64,000 nt of DNA, from the NCBI RefSeq assembly GCF_009827445.1, contig NZ_WTYI01000001.1, forward strand, positions 1,330,381-1,394,380. Reading direction: 5' to 3'. The notes below the pieces were generated by a model. It was not told where the DNA came from. It did not search any database and saw only the letters and a list, made by a program, of their open reading frames with translations. Each line of letters starts with the position of its first letter. Position 1 is the first letter of the stretch. This DNA is from Qipengyuania aquimaris. GTDB lineage: Bacteria > Pseudomonadota > Alphaproteobacteria > Sphingomonadales > Sphingomonadaceae. Both the position numbers and the translations under genes were made by a program. This document shows positions 51,500 to 63,294 of the stretch, one piece after another.

Positions 51500-52195
51500 T
51501 CAGAAGGCGCTCGCACCGCCGAATACGCCGATGATGAGGGGGTCGTTGGTCGCGCGGGGATTGCGGCGGATTTCCGCTTCCTCGAACCCCATCTCGCGCC
51601 AGATCGTGTCGTCGATGCTGTTCGCGACCCTGCTCGCAACCTGCGACACGTTGACGCCGGTCAGCGCGCCGAGCGCCTGTCCGACCAGCGGATCTTCGGC
51701 AAGGCGCATCGCGTCGCCCAGTTCGGGGATCATCGCATCGACGAGGCGCATGCCCATCTCTCCGCGCAGGAAGCTGGTCGCCGCGGTCGGCCCGCCATTG
51801 ACGAGTTCGACAGCGTTCGAAATGCCGATCACGCGCACGGTATCTGCCACGATCGGGGCCGCGCGCTCCGCGCCTTCATAGGCGATGTCGCCGAATGCAT
51901 CGAAAAGGCGGTCCTTGAACAGGTTGGACGTCAGGATGCTGCCCAGAACTCCACCGCGCGCACCGAGCAGGTTTTCCAGCCCGACTTGTGCAACCTGTTC
52001 ATCCCAGAAGCCGCCATCGTCGAGCATGCGGGCAAAGGCCCGCTCGCTCGACAGGAACAGGAGGCGCTGGATGGCGTCGACGAAACCGAAGCCGCCAAGC
52101 GATGTGCAGGCCGGAAGCGCCAGGGTCGCCCCGCCGAGCGTCAATCCGCCCAGGAACTTGCGCCGGTGAGTGGTGGCCGTGAGAATATCGTTCAT
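51500..52195 (-). CDS. DUF4197 family exported protein
   Basis: The 231-residue protein belongs to the DUF4197 family. It begins with a Tat-like or lipoprotein signal (HRRKFLGGLTLGGATLALPA then CTS, a lipobox-like LPAC). It then carries an all-helical domain with KDRLFDAFGDIAYEGAERA and the ending DPLIIGVFGGAS. The function is unknown and it is predicted to be periplasmic. The ATG at 52195 has GGAG eight bases upstream and starts the signal. A frame to 52351 is longer but unlikely. It is divergent from priA, with about 54 bases between the starts. Confidence 0.85.
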   Translation of the reverse strand: MNDILTATTHRRKFLGGLTLGGATLALPACTSLGGFGFVDAIQRLLFLSSERAFARMLDDGGFWDEQVAQVGLENLLGARGGVLGSILTSNLFKDRLFDAFGDIAYEGAERAAPIVADTVRVIGISNAVELVNGGPTAATSFLRGEMGMRLVDAMIPELGDAMRLAEDPLVGQALGALTGVNVSQVASRVANSIDDTIWREMGFEEAEIRRNPRATNDPLIIGVFGGASAF

Positions 52196-52249
52196 TATTT
52201 CTACTCCTCGAAGGTCCCACCCTTGTCGAGTGCGACATAGGCCGCCCAT

Positions 52250-54427
52250 ATGAGCCCTCCGATGAACCGCGTGCGCTGCCTCGTCCTCAATGCCGCCCTC
52301 GGCCCGCTCGACTACAAGGTGCCCGAAGGCATGGAAGTCGGTCCGGGCCATGTGGTCGAGTGTCCGCTTGGGCCGCGTACGATCATCGGAATCGTCTGGG
52401 AAAGCGAACGGCTTCCCGGCACCGAGGTTCCGGCGGAAAAGCTCCGCCCTTTGCGCTCGATCCTTCCGGTACCGCCCTTGTCTGCGCCGCTCAGGCGCTT
52501 GATCGAGTGGACGGCTGATTACTACGTCGCCTCCCTTTCCAGCGTCGCGCGCATGGCGTTGTCTTCAGGCGGCGCGCTCAAGGGACCGGCGACCATCACG
52601 GAATATCGCCTGACCGGAGGCATGCCGGAGCGCATGACCCCGCAGCGCCATGCGGCGATGGAGGCTCTTGAGGGCGAACAGGCTACTATCCGCGAACTGG
52701 CCGGGATCGCCGGAGTTTCAGAGGGCGTGCTGCGCGGCCTCGTCAACCAGGGTGCGCTGGAACCGGTGGAGGTCGACTGCGACCGCCCCTTTGACGAAGC
52801 GCGGCCCGATTTCACGCATGTGGATCTCAGCGACAACCAGCAGCTTGCGGCCGACACCTTGAGCGAGGCCGTCCGCAAGAGGAAATTCGCACCTTACCTG
52901 CTCGACGGCGTCACCGGATCGGGCAAGACCGAAACCTATTTCGAACCTGTCGCCGAAGCGCTTCGGATGGGCCGTCAGGTGCTGGTCCTGCTGCCTGAAA
53001 TCGCGCTGACCGAGAATTTCCTTCACCGTTTCGAAGAGCGGTTCGGCGTGACCCCCGTCCTCTGGCACTCCTCGCTGAAGTCCACCCAGCGCCGCCGTGC
53101 ATGGCGAAACGTGGCGAGCGGCGATGCGCAAGTCGTGGTGGGCGCTCGTTCAGCCCTGTTCCTGCCCTTTCGCAATTTGGGCTTCATCGTCGTCGACGAA
53201 GCCCACGAAACCAGTTTCAAACAGGAAGACGGCGTGCGCTACAATGCCCGCGACGTGGCCGTCATGCGCGCGCATTTCGAAGGCATCCCGGTTGTCCTCG
53301 CCAGCGCGACCCCGGCACTGGAAAGCCTGCAAATGGCCGAGAGCGGCGTCTATGCGAAGCTCGACCTGCCCAGCCGGTTCGGCGGGGCGGAATTGCCCGC
53401 CATCGACACGATCGACCTGACCGAGGAAAAGCCGCCGCAAGGAATGTGGCTAGCCCAGCGGCTGATCGACGGCGTCGCCGAGCGGCTGGAGCGCAAGGAA
53501 CAGTCGCTGCTCTTCCTAAACCGCCGCGGCTATGCGCCGCTGACCCTGTGCCGCAATTGCGGGTTCCGCTTCCAGTGCCCCAATTGCAGCGCGTGGCTGG
53601 TCGAACACCGTTTTACCCGTCGACTTGCCTGCCACCATTGCGGACATGAGACGCCAAGTCCCGCAGCCTGCCCCGAATGCGGTGAGCCCGATTGCCTCGT
53701 CGCCTGCGGTCCCGGCGTCGAGCGCATCGCCGACGAGGTCGCGGAGCGCCTGCCCGATGCGCGCGTCTTCGTCGCCACGTCGGACACGCTCAATTCGCCG
53801 GGTCGCGCCGCGGAATTCATTGCGCAGGTCGAAACAGGGGCGATCGACGTCATCGTCGGCACCCAGCTGGTGACCAAGGGCTTTCACTTTCCGGAGCTTA
53901 CGCTGGTGGGCGTGGTCGATGCCGACCTCGGCCTCGAGGGAGGCGACTTGCGCGCAGGCGAGCGGACCTATCAGCAAGTCGCGCAGGTTGCCGGGCGTGC
54001 CGGTCGCGGCTCCAAGCCGGGCGAAGTGCTGATCCAGACCCGCCATCCCGAAGCCAGCGTGATCGCTGCCCTTGCAGCGGGAGATCGCGATGCCTTCTAC
54101 GAGGCCGAAACCGAAATGCGGCGCGAGGCTGGCGCCCCTCCCTTCGGCCGCTGGGCATCGATCATCATTTCCTCCGAAGCCGAGGCGGAGGCACGGGAAG
54201 CCGCACGGCGGATCGGAGATGTGCGCCCCGACGTGCCCGACCTCATGATACTCGGCCCGGCGCCTGCACCCATGGCGCTGCTGCGGGGACGGTATCGCTA
54301 TCGCCTGCTGATGAATGCGCGGCGTAGCGTGCAATTGCAGGACGTCATCCGTCGCTGGCTTTCCAGCCTCGACCATCCCCCGGGCGTCCGCATCGGAGTG
54401 GATGTCGATCCCTACAGTTTCGTGTAG
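52250..54427 (+). CDS. priA: Primosomal protein N' (replication restart helicase)
   Basis: The 725-residue helicase restarts stalled replication forks. It has the N-terminal 3'-DNA-binding domain, Walker A GVTGSGKTETYFE, DEAH (VVDEAHETSFKQEDG), the zinc region with CRNCGFRFQCPNC and CHHCGHE..CPECGE, and the C-terminal helicase motifs GTQLVTKGFHFP and AQVAGRAGRG. Length is normal. ATG 52250 and 52262 are both possible; the second (MNRVRCLVLNAALG) is nearer the family start. It is followed by an HMCES gene 12 bases away. Confidence 0.96.
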   Translation: MSPPMNRVRCLVLNAALGPLDYKVPEGMEVGPGHVVECPLGPRTIIGIVWESERLPGTEVPAEKLRPLRSILPVPPLSAPLRRLIEWTADYYVASLSSVARMALSSGGALKGPATITEYRLTGGMPERMTPQRHAAMEALEGEQATIRELAGIAGVSEGVLRGLVNQGALEPVEVDCDRPFDEARPDFTHVDLSDNQQLAADTLSEAVRKRKFAPYLLDGVTGSGKTETYFEPVAEALRMGRQVLVLLPEIALTENFLHRFEERFGVTPVLWHSSLKSTQRRRAWRNVASGDAQVVVGARSALFLPFRNLGFIVVDEAHETSFKQEDGVRYNARDVAVMRAHFEGIPVVLASATPALESLQMAESGVYAKLDLPSRFGGAELPAIDTIDLTEEKPPQGMWLAQRLIDGVAERLERKEQSLLFLNRRGYAPLTLCRNCGFRFQCPNCSAWLVEHRFTRRLACHHCGHETPSPAACPECGEPDCLVACGPGVERIADEVAERLPDARVFVATSDTLNSPGRAAEFIAQVETGAIDVIVGTQLVTKGFHFPELTLVGVVDADLGLEGGDLRAGERTYQQVAQVAGRAGRGSKPGEVLIQTRHPEASVIAALAAGDRDAFYEAETEMRREAGAPPFGRWASIIISSEAEAEAREAARRIGDVRPDVPDLMILGPAPAPMALLRGRYRYRLLMNARRSVQLQDVIRRWLSSLDHPPGVRIGVDVDPYSFV

Positions 54428-54438
54428 GTACGGCTGCC

Positions 54439-55059
54439 ATGTGCAATCTCTATCGCATGACCAAGAACGCCACCGAAGTCGCGCAATTGTTCGACGTGGT
54501 GGCGGAAATCGGCAGCAATGCGGGCGGCGAGATCTATCCCGGCTATTCCGGCATCGTGATCGCAGGCGGCAAGGTCGAAACCATGACCTGGGGCTTCCCC
54601 TTCCAGCGCAAGGGCGCGAAGGGCCAGCCGCTCAAGCCAAAGCCGGTCAACAATGCACGCACGGACAAGCTCTCCGGTCCTTTCTGGAAAAGCAGCTTCG
54701 TGGAACGGCGTTGCCTGATCCCGCTGGAAAGCTTCGCCGAAGCGCAGGGCAAGAAAGGCGCGATGACCCGCACCTGGATGACCATGCCCGATGCCGAGGT
54801 CTTCACGGTTGCCGGCATTTGGCGCGGCAGCGCGGAATGGGGCGATTGCTATTCTATGGTGATGACCGATGCCTCTCCCCAGATGAGCGAGATCCACAAC
54901 CGGATGCCTGTAATCCTTACGGCGGATCAACGCGCGACCTGGCTGGACGGCTCACCCGGCGACGCTTTCGATCTTTGCCGCCCGTTCGACGGCACTCTGG
55001 CGATCGAGCCGACGGATGTCCCCTGGGCGGGGCGATCGGCGCAGTCCTCGCTGCTCTAG
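54439..55059 (+). CDS. HMCES/YedK-type SOS response-associated peptidase
   Basis: The 206-residue SRAP-domain protein makes a covalent crosslink with abasic sites in single-stranded DNA. The catalytic Cys2 (MCNLYRM) is exposed after Met removal. The supporting residues Asn71/72 (VNNARTD), Glu101 (FAEAQ) and His153 (EIHNRMPV) are all present. E. coli YedK has Cys2, Asn75, Glu105 and His160. It lies between priA and the photolyase, in a DNA-repair setting. Confidence 0.92.
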   Translation: MCNLYRMTKNATEVAQLFDVVAEIGSNAGGEIYPGYSGIVIAGGKVETMTWGFPFQRKGAKGQPLKPKPVNNARTDKLSGPFWKSSFVERRCLIPLESFAEAQGKKGAMTRTWMTMPDAEVFTVAGIWRGSAEWGDCYSMVMTDASPQMSEIHNRMPVILTADQRATWLDGSPGDAFDLCRPFDGTLAIEPTDVPWAGRSAQSSLL

Positions 55060-55091
55060 GCACCTGTCGCGCGCTCGCGCATTGAGAGCGC

Positions 55092-56660
55092 ATGGCAGAA
55101 AATACAGATGGCCCCGTTCTCGTCCCGATCCTCGGCGACCAGCTGACCCGCGACCTCGCCAGCCTGCGCGGGCGGACAAAGGACGATACCGTCATCCTGA
55201 TGATGGAGGTCTGGGACGAGGCGACCTACGTCAAACACCACAAGCAGAAGATCGTGCTGATCTTCTCCGCCATGCGTCATTTTGCCGACGACCTGCGCGA
55301 TGCGGGCTGGACGGTCGACTACGTAAAGCTGGATGCGAAGAACAATGCCGGGAGCTTCACCGGCGAGGTCGCCCGCGCCGTCGAAGAACACTCCCCGCGC
55401 GCCATCCATGTGGTCGAACCGGGCGAATGGCGCCTGCGCGAGGACTTCGATCAGTGGGCCGACAAGTTTCCCTGCGAAGTCGAAATCCTTGCCGACGACC
55501 GCTTCATTTCCACCCAGGCAGAGTTCGATGAATGGGCGGAAGACCGCAAGGAAATGCGGATGGAGTATTTCTACCGCGAAATGCGTCGCAAGACGGGCCT
55601 GCTGATGGACGGCGACAAGCCGGAAGGCGGGGAGTGGAATTACGATAGCGAGAACCGCAAACCTCCCAAGGAAGGGCTCGATGCGCCCGAGCGCCCGCTG
55701 TTCGAACCCGATGCGATCACATGCGAGGTGATCGAACTGGTCGAAGATCGTTTCGGCGATCACTTCGGGTCTCTGGAAAAATTCGGATGGCCGGTGACCC
55801 GCGAAGAAGCGGAAGAGGCGGCGGATGCTTTCTTCGCCGAACGCATCGAATGCTTCGGCCCATACCAGGACGCGATGGTTCATGGACAGGACGACCTGTT
55901 CCATTCGATGCTGTCGACCAGCATCAATCTCGGCCTGCTCGACCCGCTGGAGCTCTGCCAGCGGGCGGAGAAAGCGTACAAGGACGGCCGCGCACCGATA
56001 AACTCGGTCGAAGGGTTCATCCGCCAGATCATCGGCTGGCGCGAATATGTGCGGCGGTTCTACTGGCACCAGATGCCGCACCTGCAGAAAGCGAATGCGC
56101 TGAATGCGCAGCGCGGGCTGCCCGAATTCTACTGGACCGGCGAAACCGACATGCGGTGCCTTGCCGACAGCATCCGCTCCACCCGCGACAACGCCCATGC
56201 CCACCACATCCAGCGGCTGATGGTGCTCGGCAATTTCGCCCTGCTCGCAGGGATAAACCCCCGCGAAGTGCAGGACTGGTACCTCGTGGTCTACGCCGAC
56301 GCCTATGAGTGGGTGGAACTACCCAATGTGGCGGCGATGATCCTCTATGCCGACGGCGGAAAGCTGGCGAGCAAGCCCTATGCGGCGAGCGGCAACTACA
56401 TCAACAAGATGAGCGATTACTGCGGTGAGTGCCGATATTCCGTCAGCAAGAAGACGGGCGAAGGCGCGTGTCCCTTCAATCCGCTCTACTGGCATTTCAT
56501 GGATCGCCATCGCGACAGGCTTGAAAAGAACGCCCGCATCGGGCGCATCTACTCGACATGGGACCGGATGGACGAGGCGAAGAAGCAGGAATATCTCGAA
56601 AGTGCCGAGACGTTCCTCGACAGCCTCACGCCTGCCGGCAAGGAGTGGGCGCGCAATTAG
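55092..56660 (+). CDS. phrB: Iron-sulfur bacterial (6-4) photolyase / cryptochrome
   Basis: The 522-residue photolyase belongs to the FeS-BCP group. The four [4Fe-4S] cysteines are Cys356, 444, 447 and 460, exactly six residues after those of Agrobacterium PhrB (350, 438, 441, 454), and the essential His366 there corresponds to His372. The N-terminal antenna domain (VLVPILGDQLTRDL) and the FAD domain (HHIQRLMVLGNFALLAG) are clear. It should repair UV (6-4) lesions using a lumazine or flavin antenna. It is 33 bases from the HMCES gene. It ends 4 bases into the convergent J-domain gene. Confidence 0.95.
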   Translation: MAENTDGPVLVPILGDQLTRDLASLRGRTKDDTVILMMEVWDEATYVKHHKQKIVLIFSAMRHFADDLRDAGWTVDYVKLDAKNNAGSFTGEVARAVEEHSPRAIHVVEPGEWRLREDFDQWADKFPCEVEILADDRFISTQAEFDEWAEDRKEMRMEYFYREMRRKTGLLMDGDKPEGGEWNYDSENRKPPKEGLDAPERPLFEPDAITCEVIELVEDRFGDHFGSLEKFGWPVTREEAEEAADAFFAERIECFGPYQDAMVHGQDDLFHSMLSTSINLGLLDPLELCQRAEKAYKDGRAPINSVEGFIRQIIGWREYVRRFYWHQMPHLQKANALNAQRGLPEFYWTGETDMRCLADSIRSTRDNAHAHHIQRLMVLGNFALLAGINPREVQDWYLVVYADAYEWVELPNVAAMILYADGGKLASKPYAASGNYINKMSDYCGECRYSVSKKTGEGACPFNPLYWHFMDRHRDRLEKNARIGRIYSTWDRMDEAKKQEYLESAETFLDSLTPAGKEWARN

Positions 56661-57238
56661 GCTTCGCGCGCGTTGTCTCTCATCTGGGCAATCAGCTTCG
56701 TTTCTTCGGCCTTGCGGCTCATTGAGATGACGTGATCCACACCTTCTATGGTAATTGCCAGCTTCCCCTCCGGGGTGATTTCGATGAAGCCCTTGGACTT
56801 CAGGTACCAGGTGTGGAATTCGAAATTTTCGTCGGAGCAATCCAGCGTCTTCTGGATATAATATCCCATGATACCCGGGTCTTTCGCATGCTCGCGGCGG
56901 CGCTTGTATAGGTGGTACAGCACCTTCTCGTGCGCTTCTGCATCGTCGAGCGCGGACTTTTCGTCGATCAGCAGATCTTCGCTACCGGGGAACTGGTAAA
57001 GGTTATCCTTTTTCAGTTCCTTGTAGCGCTGGTCGTACTTGGCGCGCTTTTCCGGATCGCGCAGCAATTGGTATGCGGAAGTCACTTCCTGGAACTTGTC
57101 GATGTCGGCCGTATCGGTGTGATCGGGATGATACATCTGCGCTGCGTGCCGGTAAGCTTTTTCCAGCATCTTGCGGTCGCAGGTCGGACTAACCTGCAAC
57201 AGGGCATAGAAGTCGACGAAATCCTGTCCGCTATCCAT
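56657..57238 (-). CDS. J-domain (DnaJ-like) protein
   Basis: The 193-residue protein has an N-terminal J domain. It has DFYALLQVSPTCDRKMLEKA, the HPD motif in MYHPDHTDT, and QEVTSAYQLLRDPEKRAKYD. This is followed by a charged helical region (about 80-190) that is not the zinc/C-terminal part of DnaJ. Such type III J proteins recruit DnaK to particular sites. The C-terminal part ends in MSRKAEETKLIAQMRD. Its partner is unknown. It is convergent with phrB and lies near ada. Confidence 0.88.
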   Translation of the reverse strand: MDSGQDFVDFYALLQVSPTCDRKMLEKAYRHAAQMYHPDHTDTADIDKFQEVTSAYQLLRDPEKRAKYDQRYKELKKDNLYQFPGSEDLLIDEKSALDDAEAHEKVLYHLYKRRREHAKDPGIMGYYIQKTLDCSDENFEFHTWYLKSKGFIEITPEGKLAITIEGVDHVISMSRKAEETKLIAQMRDNAREA

Positions 57239-57423
57239 CGCCTAAACCTGCTAATACTCGGTACGGTCGACACAACCGCACGGGATTGATCCAGAAGCCG
57301 GTTATTATTGGCCCACGCGATTGCTTCGGCGGGTTGCGACGTTGGTGTATAGTCTTCCTACTACAGGCTGCATTGTCAAAGGAAACTTGCCTCTGACGCG
57401 AATTATTTCGTGTTAGGAGCAGT
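57239..57423. other. Intergenic region between the J-domain and ada genes
   Basis: About 185 bases. It contains the upstream region of the J-domain gene and the end of ada. A TTGACA (minus, near 57377) is visible, but its spacing to a TATACA is 22 bases, too far for a confident promoter. No RNA gene or repeat is seen. Confidence 0.3.
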
Positions 57424-58452
57424 TTATCGGGATTTTTCCCGCTCGAGCAGCTCCGCCTTGATTTGCGTTCCGTAAGCATATCCGCCGAGCGAGCCGTCCG
57501 CCGCGATGACCCTGTGGCACGGGATCAGCACGGCGATGTTGTTCGCGCCGTTGGCCCCGCCGACCGCGCGCGACGCGTTCGGATTTCCCAGCGCGGCAGC
57601 GAGCTCGCCATAGCTGCGCGTTTCGCCCGCCGGGATTTCGCGCAAGGCCTGCCAGACCCGTTGCTGGAAAGCCGTGCCCTTTACGTCGAGCGGAATGGAA
57701 GCGAGTGCCGCCTGCCCCGGGTTCTCGACTGCAGCGGTTACCTGCCGGAACAGGTCGCGAAAATCCTCGCCTGCTGCAACCAGCTCAGCCTCGGGAAAGC
57801 GGCGCGCGAGATCACTCTCGTCTTCGTTGAACGACAGGCAGCAGACTCCTTGCTCCGTCGCAGCGACGAGCATCGCGCCAAGCGAGGTCTCGATCACACT
57901 CCAGTGAACCGTGCGCCCCTTGCCGCCATCCTTCCAGTCGCTTGCCGTCATGCCGAGCTTGCCTTTCGTATCGTCGTAGAATCGCGAGGGAGAGGAATAC
58001 CCGGCCTCATAGATCGCGCCGGTGACGCTGTCGCCAGCGCTGAGGGCCTCGCGGGCGCGCTCTTCACGCAAGGCCCGCGCATAGGCGGCAGGTGACAGAC
58101 CGGTCGCGCACTTGAATACTTTCTGGAAATGGGTCGGCGAATAGCCGGTTATCCGGGAAAGGACGGACAGGGTCGGCGCATCCTCGGCCCGGCGTATCTC
58201 TTCGATTGCCGCCATGACGGCAGCCTCGTCGCGCCCGACGTCATCGGGAAGGCATCGCTTGCACGGCCGCAGGCCCGCCGCCCGCGCGCTCTCCCCGTCG
58301 ACGAAGAATCGCACATTCTCGCGCAAGGGGTGCCGCGCAGCGCAAGACGGACGGCAATAGATGCCGGTACTCATTACGCCGGTGACAAAGCGCCCGTCGA
58401 ACGCGCGATCACGCCGCTTTACCGCCTGCCATGCCTGTCCCTGGTCGATCAT
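57424..58452 (-). CDS. ada: Ada regulator and O6-methylguanine-DNA methyltransferase
   Basis: The 342-residue protein has all Ada parts: the N-terminal zinc domain with Cys33, 37, 64 and 67 (IYCRPSC...CKRC; Cys33 corresponds to E. coli Cys38), an AraC-type HTH (LSVLSRITGYSPTHFQKVF, ...GYSSPSRFY) and the C-terminal methyltransferase with PCHRV (Cys312, E. coli 321). It repairs methyl-phosphotriesters and O6-methylguanine and induces the adaptive response. The ATG at 58452 matches the family length. No alkB or alkA is next to it. Confidence 0.95.
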   Translation of the reverse strand: MIDQGQAWQAVKRRDRAFDGRFVTGVMSTGIYCRPSCAARHPLRENVRFFVDGESARAAGLRPCKRCLPDDVGRDEAAVMAAIEEIRRAEDAPTLSVLSRITGYSPTHFQKVFKCATGLSPAAYARALREERAREALSAGDSVTGAIYEAGYSSPSRFYDDTKGKLGMTASDWKDGGKGRTVHWSVIETSLGAMLVAATEQGVCCLSFNEDESDLARRFPEAELVAAGEDFRDLFRQVTAAVENPGQAALASIPLDVKGTAFQQRVWQALREIPAGETRSYGELAAALGNPNASRAVGGANGANNIAVLIPCHRVIAADGSLGGYAYGTQIKAELLEREKSR

Positions 58453-58556
58453 CGCCCTGCTCCATAGCGCATCTTGGCCCTCTTTGCGGCTGATTTGCAC
58501 AGCACGCATCCCGCAGCTTGCGGTCAAAGCGATTGGGCGGCACAAGCGGCGGGACG

Positions 58557-60125
58557 ATGGGACGCATTCTCACATATTTTGCCGCCATGTGCGCGCTCTT
58601 GCTGCCGCAACTGGTCCATGCCGATCCGGCCGATATCGACGCAGCGTCGCGCGGGGTCGTGCGCGTGGTCATCATCGGCAATGACGGCGACGAGCTTTAT
58701 CCCGTCAGCCACGGCACCGGTTTCGCCGTCACGCAGAACGCCATCGTTACCAACGCCCATGTCGTGCGCGACGCAATGCGTGACGCAGATTTGCGTATCG
58801 GGATCGTGCCCAATGGCGGCGGCGAGGCAGTTTACGGACAGTTGGTCACTGCCAGTTCGCGCAACGATCTGGCGCTTGTTCGCCTGACCGGAAACCTGCG
58901 CCTGCCCCCGCTCGCCATTGCGGGCCAGCCGGTTTCCGGAGCCGGAGAGGTGACCAGCGTCGGCTATCCGATGAATGTCGACCGCGCCCAGGGGCTGGAC
59001 CTGACCGATCTGTTCCGCAGTCAGCCACCGGTAAAGAGCCGCGGCTTCATTTCGGGAGAGCGGCCGAGCCGCCAGTTCGACACGATCCTCCACACAGCAC
59101 CGATCGCGCGGGGCAATTCGGGCGGCCCCTTGCTCGATCCGTGCGGACGGGTCGTAGGGGTAAACAGCTTCGGTGCGGACAATGAAGGAGGAGATGCGGA
59201 ATTCTTTTTCGCCGTGTCCAATCGCGAGCTGGTGCCTTTCCTCAAGGCCAACGACATTACTCCGCGCCTTTCCGACCAGCCGTGCCGCAGCCTCGCCGAC
59301 CTCGACGAGGCAGAGCGCGAGCGGATCGAACGCGAACAGGCCGAAGCACGGCAAAGCCTTGCCCAGCGTGCAGAAGAAACCCGCGCCAAGCGCGAACGCG
59401 CCCTGCTTCGTGCACAGCTGTCGGTTTCGCAAGATCGCGAAGACCGCATGGCGCTGGCCTTCGTTCTCATGCTCGTCGCGTTCGGGCTCGGACTTTGGGC
59501 ATGGAGCCAGCGCGAAAGGATCGGCGCGGATGACGAGGATGCGGCGCTCCGCATAAAGAAGACCAACATCGCCTTCGCGATTGCAAGCTTCCTTGTCGTG
59601 GTGGCCTTTATTGCTTTCATCACGCGCCCCGGCCTTGACGAAGTGGATCGGCGGGTCGCGGCCGTGATGGCGGAAGGCGAAAAGCCTGATGATGGCGCTC
59701 CGCTAGCCGGGCAGGAAAGCGGAGACCTTTCGCTCGTCTGCAACGTGATTCCGGAACGCAGCCGCATCACCACGTCCGAAGCAACCGAAATCGAATTCGA
59801 ATGGACCGCAGACGGATGCGTCAACGAGCGCACCCAATATGGCTATGCGTCCGGAAACTGGTCGCGAGTCTTTGTACCCAATGAAGAGGACGCGGTTTCG
59901 GTGAACAGTTTCGATCCGGATCGCCGGATATTCCGGTCCGAACGCTACCTCCTCCAGCGCGGCGCCATGCGCGAGGCGCGCAGCGCGCGCGCAAAATACA
60001 CGGCGCCCAAGTGCGGCGTGGAAGGAGCCGCTACGTCTCTCGGAGATTTGCAGGGCGAAGTGCTGAGCCAGCTACCCCAGCAGCCGAACGAGCGGCTGGT
60101 CTACCAGTGCGAGACGCGGGACTAG
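58557..60125 (+). CDS. Secreted/membrane trypsin-like serine protease
   Basis: The 522-residue protein has a signal sequence (MGRILTYFAAMCALLLPQLV), a trypsin-like (S1C) domain with catalytic His68 (NAHVVRD), Asp104 (NDLALVRL) and Ser188 (GNSGGPLL), and a coiled-coil-like charged segment (about 245-290). Two membrane helices follow (about 299-316 and 337-355), then a C-terminal beta-like domain with several cysteines. It has no PDZ domain. It is probably an inner-membrane-anchored periplasmic protease. The ATG at 58557 starts the signal peptide. Confidence 0.85.
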   Translation: MGRILTYFAAMCALLLPQLVHADPADIDAASRGVVRVVIIGNDGDELYPVSHGTGFAVTQNAIVTNAHVVRDAMRDADLRIGIVPNGGGEAVYGQLVTASSRNDLALVRLTGNLRLPPLAIAGQPVSGAGEVTSVGYPMNVDRAQGLDLTDLFRSQPPVKSRGFISGERPSRQFDTILHTAPIARGNSGGPLLDPCGRVVGVNSFGADNEGGDAEFFFAVSNRELVPFLKANDITPRLSDQPCRSLADLDEAERERIEREQAEARQSLAQRAEETRAKRERALLRAQLSVSQDREDRMALAFVLMLVAFGLGLWAWSQRERIGADDEDAALRIKKTNIAFAIASFLVVVAFIAFITRPGLDEVDRRVAAVMAEGEKPDDGAPLAGQESGDLSLVCNVIPERSRITTSEATEIEFEWTADGCVNERTQYGYASGNWSRVFVPNEEDAVSVNSFDPDRRIFRSERYLLQRGAMREARSARAKYTAPKCGVEGAATSLGDLQGEVLSQLPQQPNERLVYQCETRD

Positions 60126-60126
60126 G

Positions 60127-60954
60127 TCAGGCGGCGAGAGCTTCACCCGACAAGGTAATGCGATGCATCTCGCGCGCGTACCCCTGATAGTCGTTCATGG
60201 CATAATGCCAGGTCGTCCGGTTATCCCAGATCGCCACCGTGCCCGGTTCCCATTGGAGCCTGCATTGCAGGTCGGGCGACATCGCGTGGGCGAATAGCTC
60301 CTGCAGCAACGGCAGGCTTTCCTCGCGGGTCTGGCCGACGAAATTGATCGTGAAGCCCGGGTTTACATAAAGGAGCTTATGCCCGGTGTGCGGGTGGCGG
60401 ATGACGACGGGGTGTGTTGCGCCTGTCTTCAGGTCTTGCCCGCGCAGGTCCGCGCCCTGGTCGGTCTGCGCATACGCACCATCGGGCGAATAGATATGGT
60501 CCGCCGTGTGGAATGCGCTCAGCCCGTCGATCTTCTTTTTTGTCTCTTCAGGCAGCGTGTCATAGGCAGCCCCCATGTGCGCCCACAGCGTGTCGCCACC
60601 GGAAGGCGGCAATTCACGCGCCACGAGAATCGATCCCATGGCGGGGATCTGATCGTAGGAATGATCGGTGTGCCAGCCGCCACCGATATTGGTGGTCTGG
60701 TCCTTGCGTTTGCGCACGACGGCGATCTCGGGATGTTCGTCGGTCAGCGGAAAATAATTGTTGATGTCGATCCCGCCCCAGCGCTTGGCAAAGGCGATAT
60801 GGTCTTCGGGACTGAATTCTTGGCCGCGGAACACCGCCACACCGTGCCTATATATAAGGCCGCGAATGGTCTCGAGCTTGCTACCTTCCGCCTCGGCAAG
60901 CGCAATGCCCTTTACCTCGACACCGCAATGCGGCGACAATGCCTCAGTTTCCAT
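60127..60954 (-). CDS. TauD/TfdA-family 2-oxoglutarate-dependent dioxygenase
   Basis: The 275-residue enzyme has the Fe(II) triad His95, Asp97 (GGGWHTDHSY) and His250 (DNRTTWHYAM), and the 2-oxoglutarate Arg261 (YAREMHRITL). Close family members act on taurine, sulfonates or chlorophenoxy acids, so the substrate cannot be named. The ATG at 60954 has GGAGA upstream. The frame continues to 61107, but those residues are not conserved-looking. It is divergent from the ATP synthase operon. Confidence 0.9.
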   Translation of the reverse strand: METEALSPHCGVEVKGIALAEAEGSKLETIRGLIYRHGVAVFRGQEFSPEDHIAFAKRWGGIDINNYFPLTDEHPEIAVVRKRKDQTTNIGGGWHTDHSYDQIPAMGSILVARELPPSGGDTLWAHMGAAYDTLPEETKKKIDGLSAFHTADHIYSPDGAYAQTDQGADLRGQDLKTGATHPVVIRHPHTGHKLLYVNPGFTINFVGQTREESLPLLQELFAHAMSPDLQCRLQWEPGTVAIWDNRTTWHYAMNDYQGYAREMHRITLSGEALAA

Positions 60955-61160
60955 CCCGTCTCTCCCGCTCGATCGGTTTTGATTGAGGACGAATTTACGC
61001 CTCCCTGTCCAAAAGTCGAATCTTTCACAGGCGGAGTCGGGTTGCCTTCGCGGGGACCCTTTGCTAGGCGCGCGCCAACCTTGCCGGAGCGACTCATTTT
61101 CGCTCACCCCCGGCTTGGAACGACAGACTTTTTTTCCGACCCTTAGAGGACGAGAGACGC
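60955..61160. other. Divergent intergenic region before the ATP synthase operon
   Basis: About 205 bases between the TauD-like start and atpH. It must hold the atp operon promoter. T-rich sequence (ACTTTTTTTCC) lies near 61126-61136, but I cannot assign -35/-10 boxes with confidence. Confidence 0.35.
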
Positions 61161-63261
<2,101 letters not shown>

Positions 63262-63294
63262 GCCAACCGAGAGCACACGAGATAGGGAGCCGAA

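Noticed and set aside
57350..57390. TTGACA/TATACA promoter of the J-domain gene
   Set aside because: The spacing of 22 bases is too long for a housekeeping promoter.
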